Below are positions 8,876 through 15,430 of a stretch of DNA of 15,430 bases, piece after piece. The DNA lies in the NCBI GenBank assembly GCA_003024985.2, contig PXIH01S0001635.1. One strand, given 5' to 3'. The first letter of the stretch is position 1, and every line of letters starts with the position of its first letter. Source of the stretch: Euperipatoides rowelli. Lineage: Eukaryota; Onychophora; Udeonychophora; Euonychophora; Peripatopsidae. Under the pieces are notes generated by a model that saw only the letters and a list, made by a program, of their open reading frames with translations, was not told the origin of the DNA and did no database searches. A program made the position numbers and the translations under genes.

Positions 8876-8955
8876 CGCCATTTTTAAAATCAACACTTGG
8901 CTATAGCTTGGCTTTTAAATGGTTTGACCAATCAAAATCCACAAGAAGACGTCAC
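8876..8955 (+). promoter_or_regulatory. Possible promoter: YY1-like, CCAAT and CRE-like motifs
   Basis: Within 80 bases there is CGCCATTTT (8876-8884), which fits the YY1 consensus CGCCATnTT; GACCAATCA (8926-8934), a CCAAT box fitting NF-Y; and GACGTCAC (8948-8955), the half-conserved core of a CREB/ATF site. NF-Y, YY1 and CRE sites commonly occur in promoters of housekeeping and mitochondrial genes. The cluster lies about 550 bases upstream of the candidate first exon. Each motif is short and could be chance. No TATA box or initiator is evident. Confidence 0.25.
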
Positions 8956-9134
8956 TTTCTTGATGAGAACTGGATGTTGATAAACATTGAATCAATACAA
9001 AAAGTACACAATAGTTTAAAATATAGAATAAATGGTATTCTACAGTTTTAAAATGATGTATACAGAAATCACATAATCATATGTATACGCCGAAAGCTGT
9101 TAAGTGAATGGGCATTATAGGCATATAAATACGG

Positions 9135-9156
9135 CTTAATCTTTTAAGAGATTAAG
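9135..9156. repeat. Hairpin CTTAATCT…AGATTAAG
   Basis: Eight-base arms (9135-9142 and 9149-9156) pair around a six-base TTTAAG loop. Outside them TACGG (9130-9134) and CCGTA (9162-9166) form an additional imperfect outer pair. It may be the remnant of a small inverted-repeat element. Confidence 0.4.
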
Positions 9157-9503
9157 ACATACCGTACCTTAAAGTATATTATCAGTGCTAATAAAAGCTA
9201 TTTGTTTTATTTTTACTGTAAAAAATTGAATAAAAAGTAATGTTTTATTCAATTTTCTTCAAATTCGATAAAATAATTAAGAAAATCGAACTTTACAGGC
9301 AACCCAAAAATATTTTTTTCATGATGACACTCATCTTTAATTTCCCATTATGACTAGCGCAATAGGTTATTAGATAGCAAGAGCTTGGCTCAAGCAAACC
9401 ACATTAGAAATACAATAGGTTAAGAATAAAATATTCCTTATCAAGAATAATCACCGATCCTTCTATTTTCACCGTAATTTTAATTAAAAATAACATTGAC
9501 GAA

Positions 9504-9573
9504 ATGCTATCAAAACTAGCCAGAGGAACTATTTTCTCCAAACGATTTGTCCCAGGGATACCAACAGTTACTG
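9504..9573 (+). CDS. Candidate first coding exon with mitochondrial-presequence-like peptide (partial)
   Basis: An ATG at 9504, with purines upstream (GACGAA-ATG, G at -3), opens a 23-codon frame. The frame ends after one further base at the consensus splice donor G|GTAAGAC (donor starts 9574). The peptide begins MLSKLARG and continues with FSKRFVPG. It has four basic residues and no acidic ones, with hydroxyl residues spaced between hydrophobic ones, as in an amphipathic mitochondrial targeting sequence. The frame is open upstream to about 9402, so the true start is not proven. There is no polypyrimidine-AG acceptor just before it, which favours a first exon. Base composition here is richer in G+C than the flanks. 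No downstream exon was identified in the remaining 5.9 kb. The protein is not recognised. It could be a chance frame in otherwise noncoding DNA. Confidence 0.25.
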
Positions 9574-10023
9574 GTAAGACAAAGTTTCATCACAATATTT
9601 GACCAATAATACTCATAAGGACCTATTCTGCACGAAACCCACCTACCCCCCCCCCCCCCCATTTGGCATTGCTTCTGCTCTGGTGATATTTCAGGAACTT
9701 AGACAAAATACCATCTGGCATTCCTAATAGCCTGCAGTACCTAGATCAGTGGTGGGAAAACAGTAGATTGCCATTTTCTCTCTCATAGTTTGATTTTAAA
9801 TAGTATTAAATTGCCTAATTTGCATAACTTTCAGTGGAAATTTATCTATTTTGTTTATGTGACTAAAAATACCGACAACAATTTTCTCAATTCTTAAATA
9901 AATAAAGCATTTTAATAGTTAAAAAAGGTTTGATAAGCCAAACGTTTAAAAAAAATCTTATCAAAACTATAAGAAAAAAATGTGGTTGACCGTGACATTT
10001 GTGAAAATTTAGATTAGAAGTAG
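9574..10023. other. Noncoding stretch with C15 run
   Basis: No gene is recognised. There is a run of 15 C at 9646-9660. The sequence CAGTGGTGGGAAAAC at 9747-9761 resembles a hAT terminus (CAGnGGTGGGCAAAC type), but no partner end was found. Gag, protease and the N-terminal part of the reverse transcriptase belonging to the gypsy relic downstream could not be recognised here. Confidence 0.4.
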
Positions 10024-10042
10024 CTCATGTCCAACAAAAGTC

Positions 10043-10290
10043 TGCCAAAATACTGACCAAGATGACACACTAATTGCTAGTCCCAATGAACAAAGTCACT
10101 TCAAAGACTTAGAACAACACCTAAATTAACTTTAAGAAATCAGAACTTGTGTGAATTTATCAAACATGAAGTGTAATATTTAGGATAAAATCCAACCTAT
10201 TATGAAAACACCAGAAGCAATAAACGTGGATCAACTATGGGCATTTTATGATGATATTATACAAATATTTTACCAAATCAGTCAACAGAT
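10043..10290 (+). pseudogene. pol: Ty3/gypsy reverse transcriptase, C-terminal part (broken)
   Basis: The reverse transcriptase copies element RNA into DNA. The frame at 10043 reads DQDDTLIASPNEQSHFKDLE, aligning with the active-site motif YLDDILIAS…EHL. Both catalytic aspartates (10061-10066) survive, but the preceding Y and L are now D and Q. After a stop near 10127, another frame (10144) reads CEFIKHEV, a stop, then YLG, matching the family string KCEFxKxEVxYLG. A third piece from 10205 reads KTPEAINVDQLWAF, matching the connection motif P-x-NVDQLRAFLG. Upstream motifs of the fingers and palm are missing or unrecognisable. Confidence 0.85.
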
Positions 10291-10490
10291 TAACACTGTT
10301 AATCAATTTATTGTGCAAGAATGCTAAATGTGTGTTCAAATGCATTAAAATGGCAGTCTTTTCCCCAACAGTGTTAACACAGTATGATCTCAACATGTAC
10401 ATTATAATAGTATCAGATGAGTTTCTAATGGTTTTAGGAGCTATAATTTCCTATATCAACCAGAAGGTACTGAATGCCCAATTACTTTAG
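10248..10490 (+). pseudogene. pol: Ty3/gypsy RT connection and start of RNase H (open fragment)
   Basis: This is the longest open piece of the relic. It contains LTLLINLLCKNAKCVF, corresponding to the family string LTPLNxLLxKxxxFxW. It then has VLTQYDLNM and SDEFLMVLGAIISYI, corresponding to VLxHYDPxLP and SDASPYGLGAVLSH. The first RNase H catalytic aspartate (10416-10418) is intact. About a dozen residues between CVF and KMAVF appear deleted relative to relatives. The true reading leaves this frame at about 10460, so the last ten residues of the open frame are shadow. The ATG is not a native start. Confidence 0.85.
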
Positions 10491-10740
10491 CTTCTCGCTC
10501 ACTTACAAAGCAGCAATAGCTATAATTTTTGCAGTAAAAAAAATTGTCAGCTTATTTTTGGATGCAAATTTATCCTTTTTACAGACCACAAACCATTAAC
10601 ACATATCTTTAGTCAAGAAAAATAAATTCCAATTTTGGCTACTGCTAGACTGCAAAGATGGCATAATTCTAACGGCCTTTAGCTACATTAAATATCACCT
10701 GTCAAAGCAAAATTGTAACGTTGACAGCCTATCCCGATTA
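10460..10740 (+). pseudogene. pol: Ty3/gypsy RNase H domain (broken)
   Basis: RNase H removes the RNA template during reverse transcription. In sequence order the pieces are: EGTECPITLASRSLT (frame of 10460); KAAIAIIFAVKK (frame of 10504); TDHKPLTHIFSQ (10581); IPILATARLQRWH (10626); and SKQNCNVDSLSRL (about 10705-10737). Relatives read KEALAIxFAVKKF, TDHKPLxxIF, IPxxAAxRLQRW and NADALSRLP at the same positions. The aspartates of TDHKPL and NVDSL are kept. The catalytic glutamate of KEALAI is alanine here (codon 10510-10512). At least three frameshifts separate the pieces. Confidence 0.9.
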
Positions 10741-11185
10741 TAATGAACAAAACCCTTCCCCAGCTGAAACAGATGAACTTGTATTCCTAATAGAGAATAT
10801 AGAAAAATTCCCTTGTACCTAACAATAAATCACCTTCAAAATTATTAAGGACAAAAAACTAAAAGAAGTCTTGCAATGGTTAATAAACAGCTGACCCAAT
10901 AATCACTATGGTACCCACAATTCTTAGTAATTTTCATAATAATAAAGATACAATGCCAGTACTGGAAGGATGTCTACTTTGAGGAAACAATCATATTTTA
11001 TAAGCTCAAACGCTCCAAATTAAGAGTTACAAAGACACAACATTGGTATAGTTTGAACAAAAATGCTTGCTTGTTCCGTCTTCTGATGGCCCACGGTGGA
11101 CAAGGACAGCCAGCAGACCGCCCAGGAATAACAATGCCAAATTTATCGAACCAAGGATCCGCCGAAGGCACAACTCTACCCCTAG
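10741..11185 (+). pseudogene. pol: Ty3/gypsy linker and integrase N-terminal zinc-binding region (broken)
   Basis: Weaker but ordered similarity continues. IIKDKKLKEVLQWL (10841-10882) fits the usual linker with D-x-x-L-x-x-VL-x-W. LEGCLL (10962-10979) fits the strand before the integrase, usually written xDGCLLWG. RHNIGIV and WPTVDKD (11033-11107) fit the HPGIVRMK…YVWWPxIDKDI region. One histidine of the HHCC zinc site is visible, while the expected cysteine pair is not found. Two open frames on opposite strands (11027-11323 minus and 11067-11297 plus) overlap here. Both are out of the element's frame for most of their length and are shadows. Confidence 0.7.
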
Positions 11186-11500
11186 TTTAGGCCAGATACC
11201 CTTTGGGAGCAAATACATGTGGACTTTTCTGGCCCCGTGGTGGGACATACCTTTCCTATTCTTGTCGATGCATATTCCAAATGGCCAGAAGTGGTAGCGA
11301 TGACAACCATCAACATCATTCACATAGCATTAGTTTTAGAAAACTATTTTACTCGCTATGGTTATCCTAGGTAACTAGTGTCAAATAATGTTACCCAATT
11401 TACATCCACAACATTCACCAAATTCTGAAAAAATCCGTCTTCTGATGGTCAAGCAATTTAACGAATCATACAGGTGTTTAAGTTAGACAAGTTCTTTAAG
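11186..11500 (+). pseudogene. pol: Ty3/gypsy integrase catalytic core (inactive)
   Basis: This is the best preserved part, in one frame throughout. WEQIHVDFSGPVVG (11204-11245) carries the first catalytic aspartate (codon 11222-11224). VDAYSKWPEVVAMTT follows, and after an in-frame stop at 11372, LVSNNVTQFTS. Relatives have IVSDNGPQFTS, so the second catalytic aspartate is asparagine (11384-11386). After a stop at 11426 the sequence resumes with PSSDGQA and then, past another stop, RIIQVFK. About eleven codons normally lying between these blocks are deleted. The third catalytic residue, the glutamate of GQAER, is replaced by isoleucine and a stop. The copy cannot encode a working integrase. 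Confidence 0.93.
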
Positions 11501-12060
11501 GTAACCCTCAAAGTTACACTCCTTTGTTTACAATTTACACCATACCTTTGATGACTATCAAAAAGTTACTGGCTGAAGTGGTGTTGCTAGGATGCCAATT
11601 AAAAAACCAATCTTCAACTAATTAGATTGCCATTAAATTGACAAAAGAAAAAAAAAACGGATATAGCCCAAATTTAGCATCTAACCTCAGAAACTCCTAA
11701 ACAGGTGAGGTAGTACTCTTAAAAATTTTCACTAGAAACAAATTAGAAAAACATCAGCAACTATGTACATCCAAAAGAAATTTGTCATTGTCATATGTTT
11801 TGTAAAGTTCTAAAATAAACGGGCAGAAAAAAAAACACACAGTACAATTATGTCCTTCAAGACCGATACCCTGACAGTAAAAAAGACACATCAGAATGCT
11901 AGTACAGATATTGTAATTGTTAACATCTGATCGGCTACTCCAGAGTGGAGCATGTTGTCACCGGTAGACACCCCAAACTAAGATGGAACCACCAACATCC
12001 CCAGTTATCAGAGTTCATTCCAGAATCTCACCATGTAATCAAAACACACAAACTAATGTA
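11501..12060 (+). pseudogene. pol: Ty3/gypsy integrase C-terminal region (very degraded)
   Basis: The piece LAEVVLLGCQL (about 11570-11602), followed by KNQ, occupies the position of the family string SPAELLxGRxLRTRLD. GEVV-like and KIFTRN-like pieces near 11706-11740 may be the GPY/F-type C-terminal region. PKLRWNHQHPQ (about 11972-12004) may be the tail. Frames shift repeatedly and similarity fades, so the end point is a guess. No long terminal repeat start or polypurine tract can be placed downstream. Confidence 0.5.
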
Positions 12061-12470
12061 ATTCAGACATTAAGTGCACACCTTGATCATGTTCTAGTTT
12101 GGTCTTCGTTTAGCTGTTGTCGCAAATAGACCCAAGTATGAGTTATAGACTACTTGAATTGATCTGTATTTAGTTTTCAATATTAAATCATTATTTAAAG
12201 TTTAATACAAGTATTTTATCTCTTATCTAAGGACATAATAAAATAATCTTAGCTAATCATCTTAGACAGTTACGAGTGATGTTGAATTTACCATCCCCTG
12301 GCTAACTTCTGTTTGTAATTTGAATGTAGATGCACAATTTGATAATATATGTTGTCTTCAGCAAAATATTCTTGTATGCAATGAATTTTTTTGAAATTGA
12401 TATGTACTGATCCTAAGCAGTTATATTTCTTAATTTCAATTTTAAATGCTCTAACTTTTTTGGGGAGGGA
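12061..12470. other. Noncoding stretch, possible decayed 3' end of the gypsy element
   Basis: A 3' LTR would be expected here, but no partner copy upstream of 10024, no TG…CA boundaries and no polypurine tract could be identified. The open frame on the minus strand (12288-12491) is Lys/Ile-rich and crosses the T-runs of the tandem array, so it is probably chance. Confidence 0.4.
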
Positions 12471-12579
12471 TTTTTTTTTTTTAATAACCAAGTAGAAATT
12501 TTTTTTTTAAACCAAGATGATTTTTTTTTTTAAAGCCAAGTGGATTTTTTTTTTTAAAGCCAAGTGGATTTTTTTTTTA
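12471..12579. repeat. 24-bp minisatellite, about four copies
   Basis: Units of roughly the form AAAGCCAAGTGGA followed by 10-11 T repeat with cores starting at about 12486, 12509, 12532 and 12556 (spacing 23-24). The last two cores are identical and the first two diverged. A related single unit (T-run, AAATAACAAGTGGAT) lies at 7253-7285. Confidence 0.8.
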
Positions 12580-12839
12580 TAAGCACTTTTCTTTGAAATT
12601 ATAAGATTTACAAAATCCATTTTGTGTGACCTATAAACAAACTATTGTTTGGGGCAACTTTAATCACATACCCACCCACCCAAACATTATAAAAATTCTG
12701 AATGAACTGGCAAGTGGCTGGTTGTAAAAGAACACGCCAAAGTTGTTGTTTTTTAATTTATTTTTTAAAAAATATTTTTATAGCAAATAGACACCGGCTA
12801 TATACTGGACAGAAAACTAACTTTACATATAGGAGAGGA

Positions 12840-12860
12840 GGGGGGGGGGGGGGGGGGGGG
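12840..12860 (+). repeat. Run of 21 consecutive G
   Basis: An uninterrupted G21 follows the purine stretch AGGAGAGGA. It could form a G-quadruplex on the + strand. Homopolymers this long are also prone to length errors in sequencing, so the exact count is uncertain. Confidence 0.85.
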
Positions 12861-15000
12861 TATAATTATTAACCATAGCTGAAATGTACAGGTTTGAAAT
12901 AATTTTGTGCATAACTTGGCAGCCATCAAATTGGATCCAAATTTTCAAAACCTGTTCAAATAACCTCAAAACACTTTAAAACTAGTTGATTATTTAGATA
13001 CATTTGGTACAAAAAATGTTAACCAGAAAGATTAAAGTTTATCACTTGTAAACTTTAAATATTTAAGCAAAAGATATTATACAAAAATAGCAACAATTGG
13101 AGAATTTTGGTGTACAATTTAAATAAAAATAAAAATTGTAGAAGACAGTTTAACAGATATTGTTGAAGAATTTCACAGCAGTATTATATTCAATTTTTCT
13201 GATTTTGCATAATCCTTATCCCAAATTTTGCCTGATCAAATTATATTTCTCCCTGATTTTTTCCGACTCCAACTTTTCTGGTGTATAAAAGATACCCTGT
13301 GTGGTTAATTTTAAATTAAATTTGACTTTTATACATTAATTTTTACTTAATTTGTAATTTTTTAATACTACTCTTCTTAATTAAAAAAAATGATGCAAAT
13401 AAATTTACTCAACATATTTTAAGATGACTGTATGCATTTTAAAAAAAGGTTCTGCAGGTTTATTCAAATTGGGTAGCAGGATGCAGCTGTTTTTGTCAAA
13501 TTACTATTTACAAAGAGATATAATTTGAGCAAAACTTCGAAAGGTTACAGATTTACAAAAGTTATGCTAATTTTTTTATTATTTCACAACTGACTTTAGT
13601 GATACCTTGCAACAAAACAAAAGCTTAAAAAAAACACACATATACAAAGAAAAAAAAACTTTATATACTAGTTTATTGATTCATTCCATTCAAAAAAAAA
13701 AAAGAAAAGAAAAAACCTTAACAGTCAATATTTTTTTTTCATGTTGTTTTCCTTAAAAATTGTTTTCAGATGCTGTATCAATTTTCACATTTTGGCCTTA
13801 AAAAGCTGAAAACTCTAATACGTGCATATTATTTTACATACACGTCCATGTGATTCAAAATAGCCAATACCATGACATATTGTTCATTCAGTAAAAAAAA
13901 TGTATACAGGTATATTTATTTATCAAGTCCCCAAATTCTGATTTTTAAAAAAAAAAAAAAAAAAAGATCAATATGTTCAGAAAGGAAAAATAAAATAAAG
14001 GTGGGTGGGGGTGGAGGGGACTATTAAAATAAATTTAATGAGCATGTCATGAAATGGTATAAAAAATAATATAATGCAATGGTCATTAAAGTGTAAATTT
14101 CATCCCTGGCTATTTTTTTTTTTTTAAACAAGTTTTTAGATATTTTCTTCTTTTTTTTTTTTTTAAATGAAATAGATTTTTAAAACATGTTTTTACGAAC
14201 TTGTGGCTATTTTGTTTCCCCAGAAAAAAATCAAAGCATTATATGAAATTCAAGAGGTATAGAGAGTCATTGCGCAATATCCAGGCATTTCTGCATCACA
14301 TGGTTAGGAAAAGGGAGGGGGGCAACTTTACATAGCATGATTGAAGGTAACTGTAACAAAACAAAACAAAAAAAGTGTAAAAAAAAAAAAAAAAAAAACA
14401 GGAATTACTTAATGCCACACTTTTATACTTTTGTTTATATTTTTAATAACCTTAATTCTTCCCTTCTCCAAGTATGTTGGAGAGCAAATACAAAGATATT
14501 CTTTATAGAGGGAGTGGAGGGGGGAATTGGGATTTCTCTAGTAATTCTTCATTTGTGCAAGGGGAAAAAAATAACTAAAACATCTCTCCCCCNCCCCCCC
14601 TCCTGATGTTTTTTCTTTTTTTTTTTCTTTTTAAATATACACAATAGCTTTTTTACCTAAGGATTTATAGTCAATCTCCTGTCCCCTTCAATAGACCAGT
14701 AGAATAATTTAATGTCTGGTAGAAGGTTCCAAGGAGAATTTTATTTGTCCTGAAGCAATTTATATGTAAATCTAACAAAAGTCTAGTCCATTGGTATACA
14801 AAGACCAGCAAATAAGGTGTAATTCTTCAATTGATTTTAAAATAAGGTTATTAGCTTCATTAATCCCCCCCCCCTTTCAAAAAATAATACTCTAGTGCTA
14901 TAAATGGAACAACTCAAGGAAAAAGAAAGTTAAATTACACAAGTGTATATACAATGCTATTAGAGATTTGTACAATTGCATTTTCATGATAAACATTATT
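12861..15000. other. AT-rich noncoding region with homopolymers
   Basis: No gene is recognised. There are many A- or T-runs of ten or more (near 13694, 13948, 14110, 14152 and 14380). A G-rich patch, GGTGGGTGGGGGTGGAGGGG, lies at 14000-14019. C-runs lie at 14589-14600 (one N) and 14865-14874. The open frame at 14337-14606 crosses an A19 run and the N-containing C-run and is not credible. Several TTTATT strings could be minus-strand polyadenylation signals of a neighbouring 3' UTR, but nothing confirms it. Confidence 0.5.
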
Positions 15001-15004
15001 AAAA

Positions 15005-15331
15005 ATGATAATCAACAGTAAAGGGGGAGATAGGCCGATGATCTTAGCATCGAGATGCAAGACTTTCAACAAAAAAAAAATCATAAACCAAACAAGGGGA
15101 GAGGAATTTGGATACAAAAAAAATATATATATAAAAAAATACCCATTTTTAAGTGACCCGATTAAAAACAGGGAAATAAGAGTAGGCCCATTAACAGTTG
15201 ATCGTTTTGTGGTACCACAAACGGTAAACATCATCAAAATTGGACGTTTGATCCGATATGGACACTCTTTTTATTACTTATCAAGCCACTCATTGCTAGT
15301 CAAATTATATCACATTGGAAAACATATGTAG
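15005..15331 (+). CDS. Unrecognised 108-codon open frame, doubtful
   Basis: This is the longest ATG-initiated frame in the window, with A at -3 before the start. The product is basic and lysine/isoleucine-rich, with no signal peptide, membrane segment, zinc motif or domain that I recognise. A 100-codon frame on the minus strand (14935-15237) overlaps it, and at most one can be real. A 16-bp palindrome at 15206-15221 lies inside. In AT-rich DNA a frame of this length is unusual but not rare across 15 kb. No neighbouring splice structure supports it. Most probably it is chance. Confidence 0.1.
   Translation: MIINSKGGDRPMILASRCKTFNKKKIINQTRGEEFGYKKNIYIKKYPFLSDPIKNREIRVGPLTVDRFVVPQTVNIIKIGRLIRYGHSFYYLSSHSLLVKLYHIGKHM
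15206..15221. repeat. 16-bp perfect palindrome TTTGTGGTACCACAAA
   Basis: The two 8-bp halves are exact inverted copies centred on GGTACC. TGTGGT is also the RUNX core site (here doubled head to head). A related AGTACCACAC occurs at about 15331-15340. Function is unknown. Confidence 0.6.
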
Positions 15332-15430
15332 TACCACACTGTAATTATGATATAGTCCTCAGAGTTCGGTATTGGTGCATACAATTTTAGATCTACGACA
15401 AATCTGTTGACAATTTTTTTTTTTTTTTTT

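Larger units (their letters stand above)
10024..12060 (+). mobile_element. pol: Degenerate Ty3/gypsy retrotransposon pol fragment
   Basis: Across about 2 kb of the + strand, pieces in all three frames read in the canonical Ty3/gypsy order: reverse transcriptase, connection, RNase H, zinc-binding linker, integrase core, integrase C-terminus. The integrase strings SKWPEV and QFTS and the RNase H strings TDHKPL and NVDSLSRL are diagnostic. Their wording is closest to the K02A2.6/Mag-type gypsy elements as far as can be judged by eye. Many frameshifts and stops, plus changed catalytic residues, show an old, dead copy. Gag, protease, most of the RT palm and fingers, and both LTRs were not recognised. 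No primer-binding site or polypurine tract was seen. The sub-domains are listed separately. Confidence 0.9.

Noticed and set aside
11027-11323. A 98-codon minus-strand open frame and a 76-codon plus-strand frame over the integrase region.
   Set aside because: The integrase similarity lies in another plus-strand frame for most of this interval, so both are shadows of the gypsy relic.
9600-12800. A pair of long terminal repeats for the gypsy element.
   Set aside because: No direct repeat of adequate length was found on the two sides, and no TG…CA ends, primer-binding site or polypurine tract could be located by eye.
14337-14606. An 89-codon frame with a lysine run.
   Set aside because: It crosses an A19 homopolymer and an N-containing C-run, and the peptide is mostly low complexity.
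1-15430. CRISPR arrays, tRNA or rRNA genes, and prokaryotic operons.
   Set aside because: No regularly spaced direct repeats, no tRNA A/B boxes or cloverleaf, no rRNA-like sequence and no prokaryotic gene organisation were seen.

Overview
The window looks like intergenic or intronic DNA from an animal nuclear genome, probably an AT-rich invertebrate, although a vertebrate cannot be excluded. By eye about three quarters of the bases are A or T. Microsatellites and homopolymer runs are frequent, no long open frame is present, and every recognisable protein similarity is to a decayed transposable element. Single Ns (2091, 2093, 5158-5159, 7117, 14593) sit mostly next to repeats and look like consensus ambiguities.

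Layout. 1-1500: AT-rich DNA with a weak hAT-like end near 925. 1581-2025: the C-terminal half of a mariner-family transposase, broken by frameshifts and stops. 2030-2120: a (TA)n tract. 2272-2504: a small piggyBac-like MITE with a TTAA target. 2797-4070: a non-autonomous pogo/Tigger-like element with 24-bp inverted ends and TA flanks. 4170-4480: a dense cluster of TACTGTA/TACAGTA motifs. 4965-5209: a 245-bp inverted-repeat element of unclear class with unusual 14-bp direct repeats at its flanks. 5210-8680: AT-rich DNA without recognisable genes. 8876-8955: a small cluster of promoter-like motifs. 9504-9573: a possible first coding exon encoding a mitochondrial-presequence-like peptide and ending at a consensus splice donor. 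10024-12060: a degenerate Ty3/gypsy pol (RT, RNase H, integrase) on the + strand. 12471-12579: a short 24-bp tandem array. 12840-12860: a run of 21 G. 12861-15430: AT-rich DNA with further homopolymers and one unexplained open frame.

No working multi-gene system was found. At least four, probably five, DNA-transposon or retroelement lineages have been inserted and decayed here. The one candidate for host coding content is the short exon near 9.5 kb. If it is real, the gypsy copy would lie in the sense orientation in its first intron. All family assignments come from motifs read by eye, with no database search.
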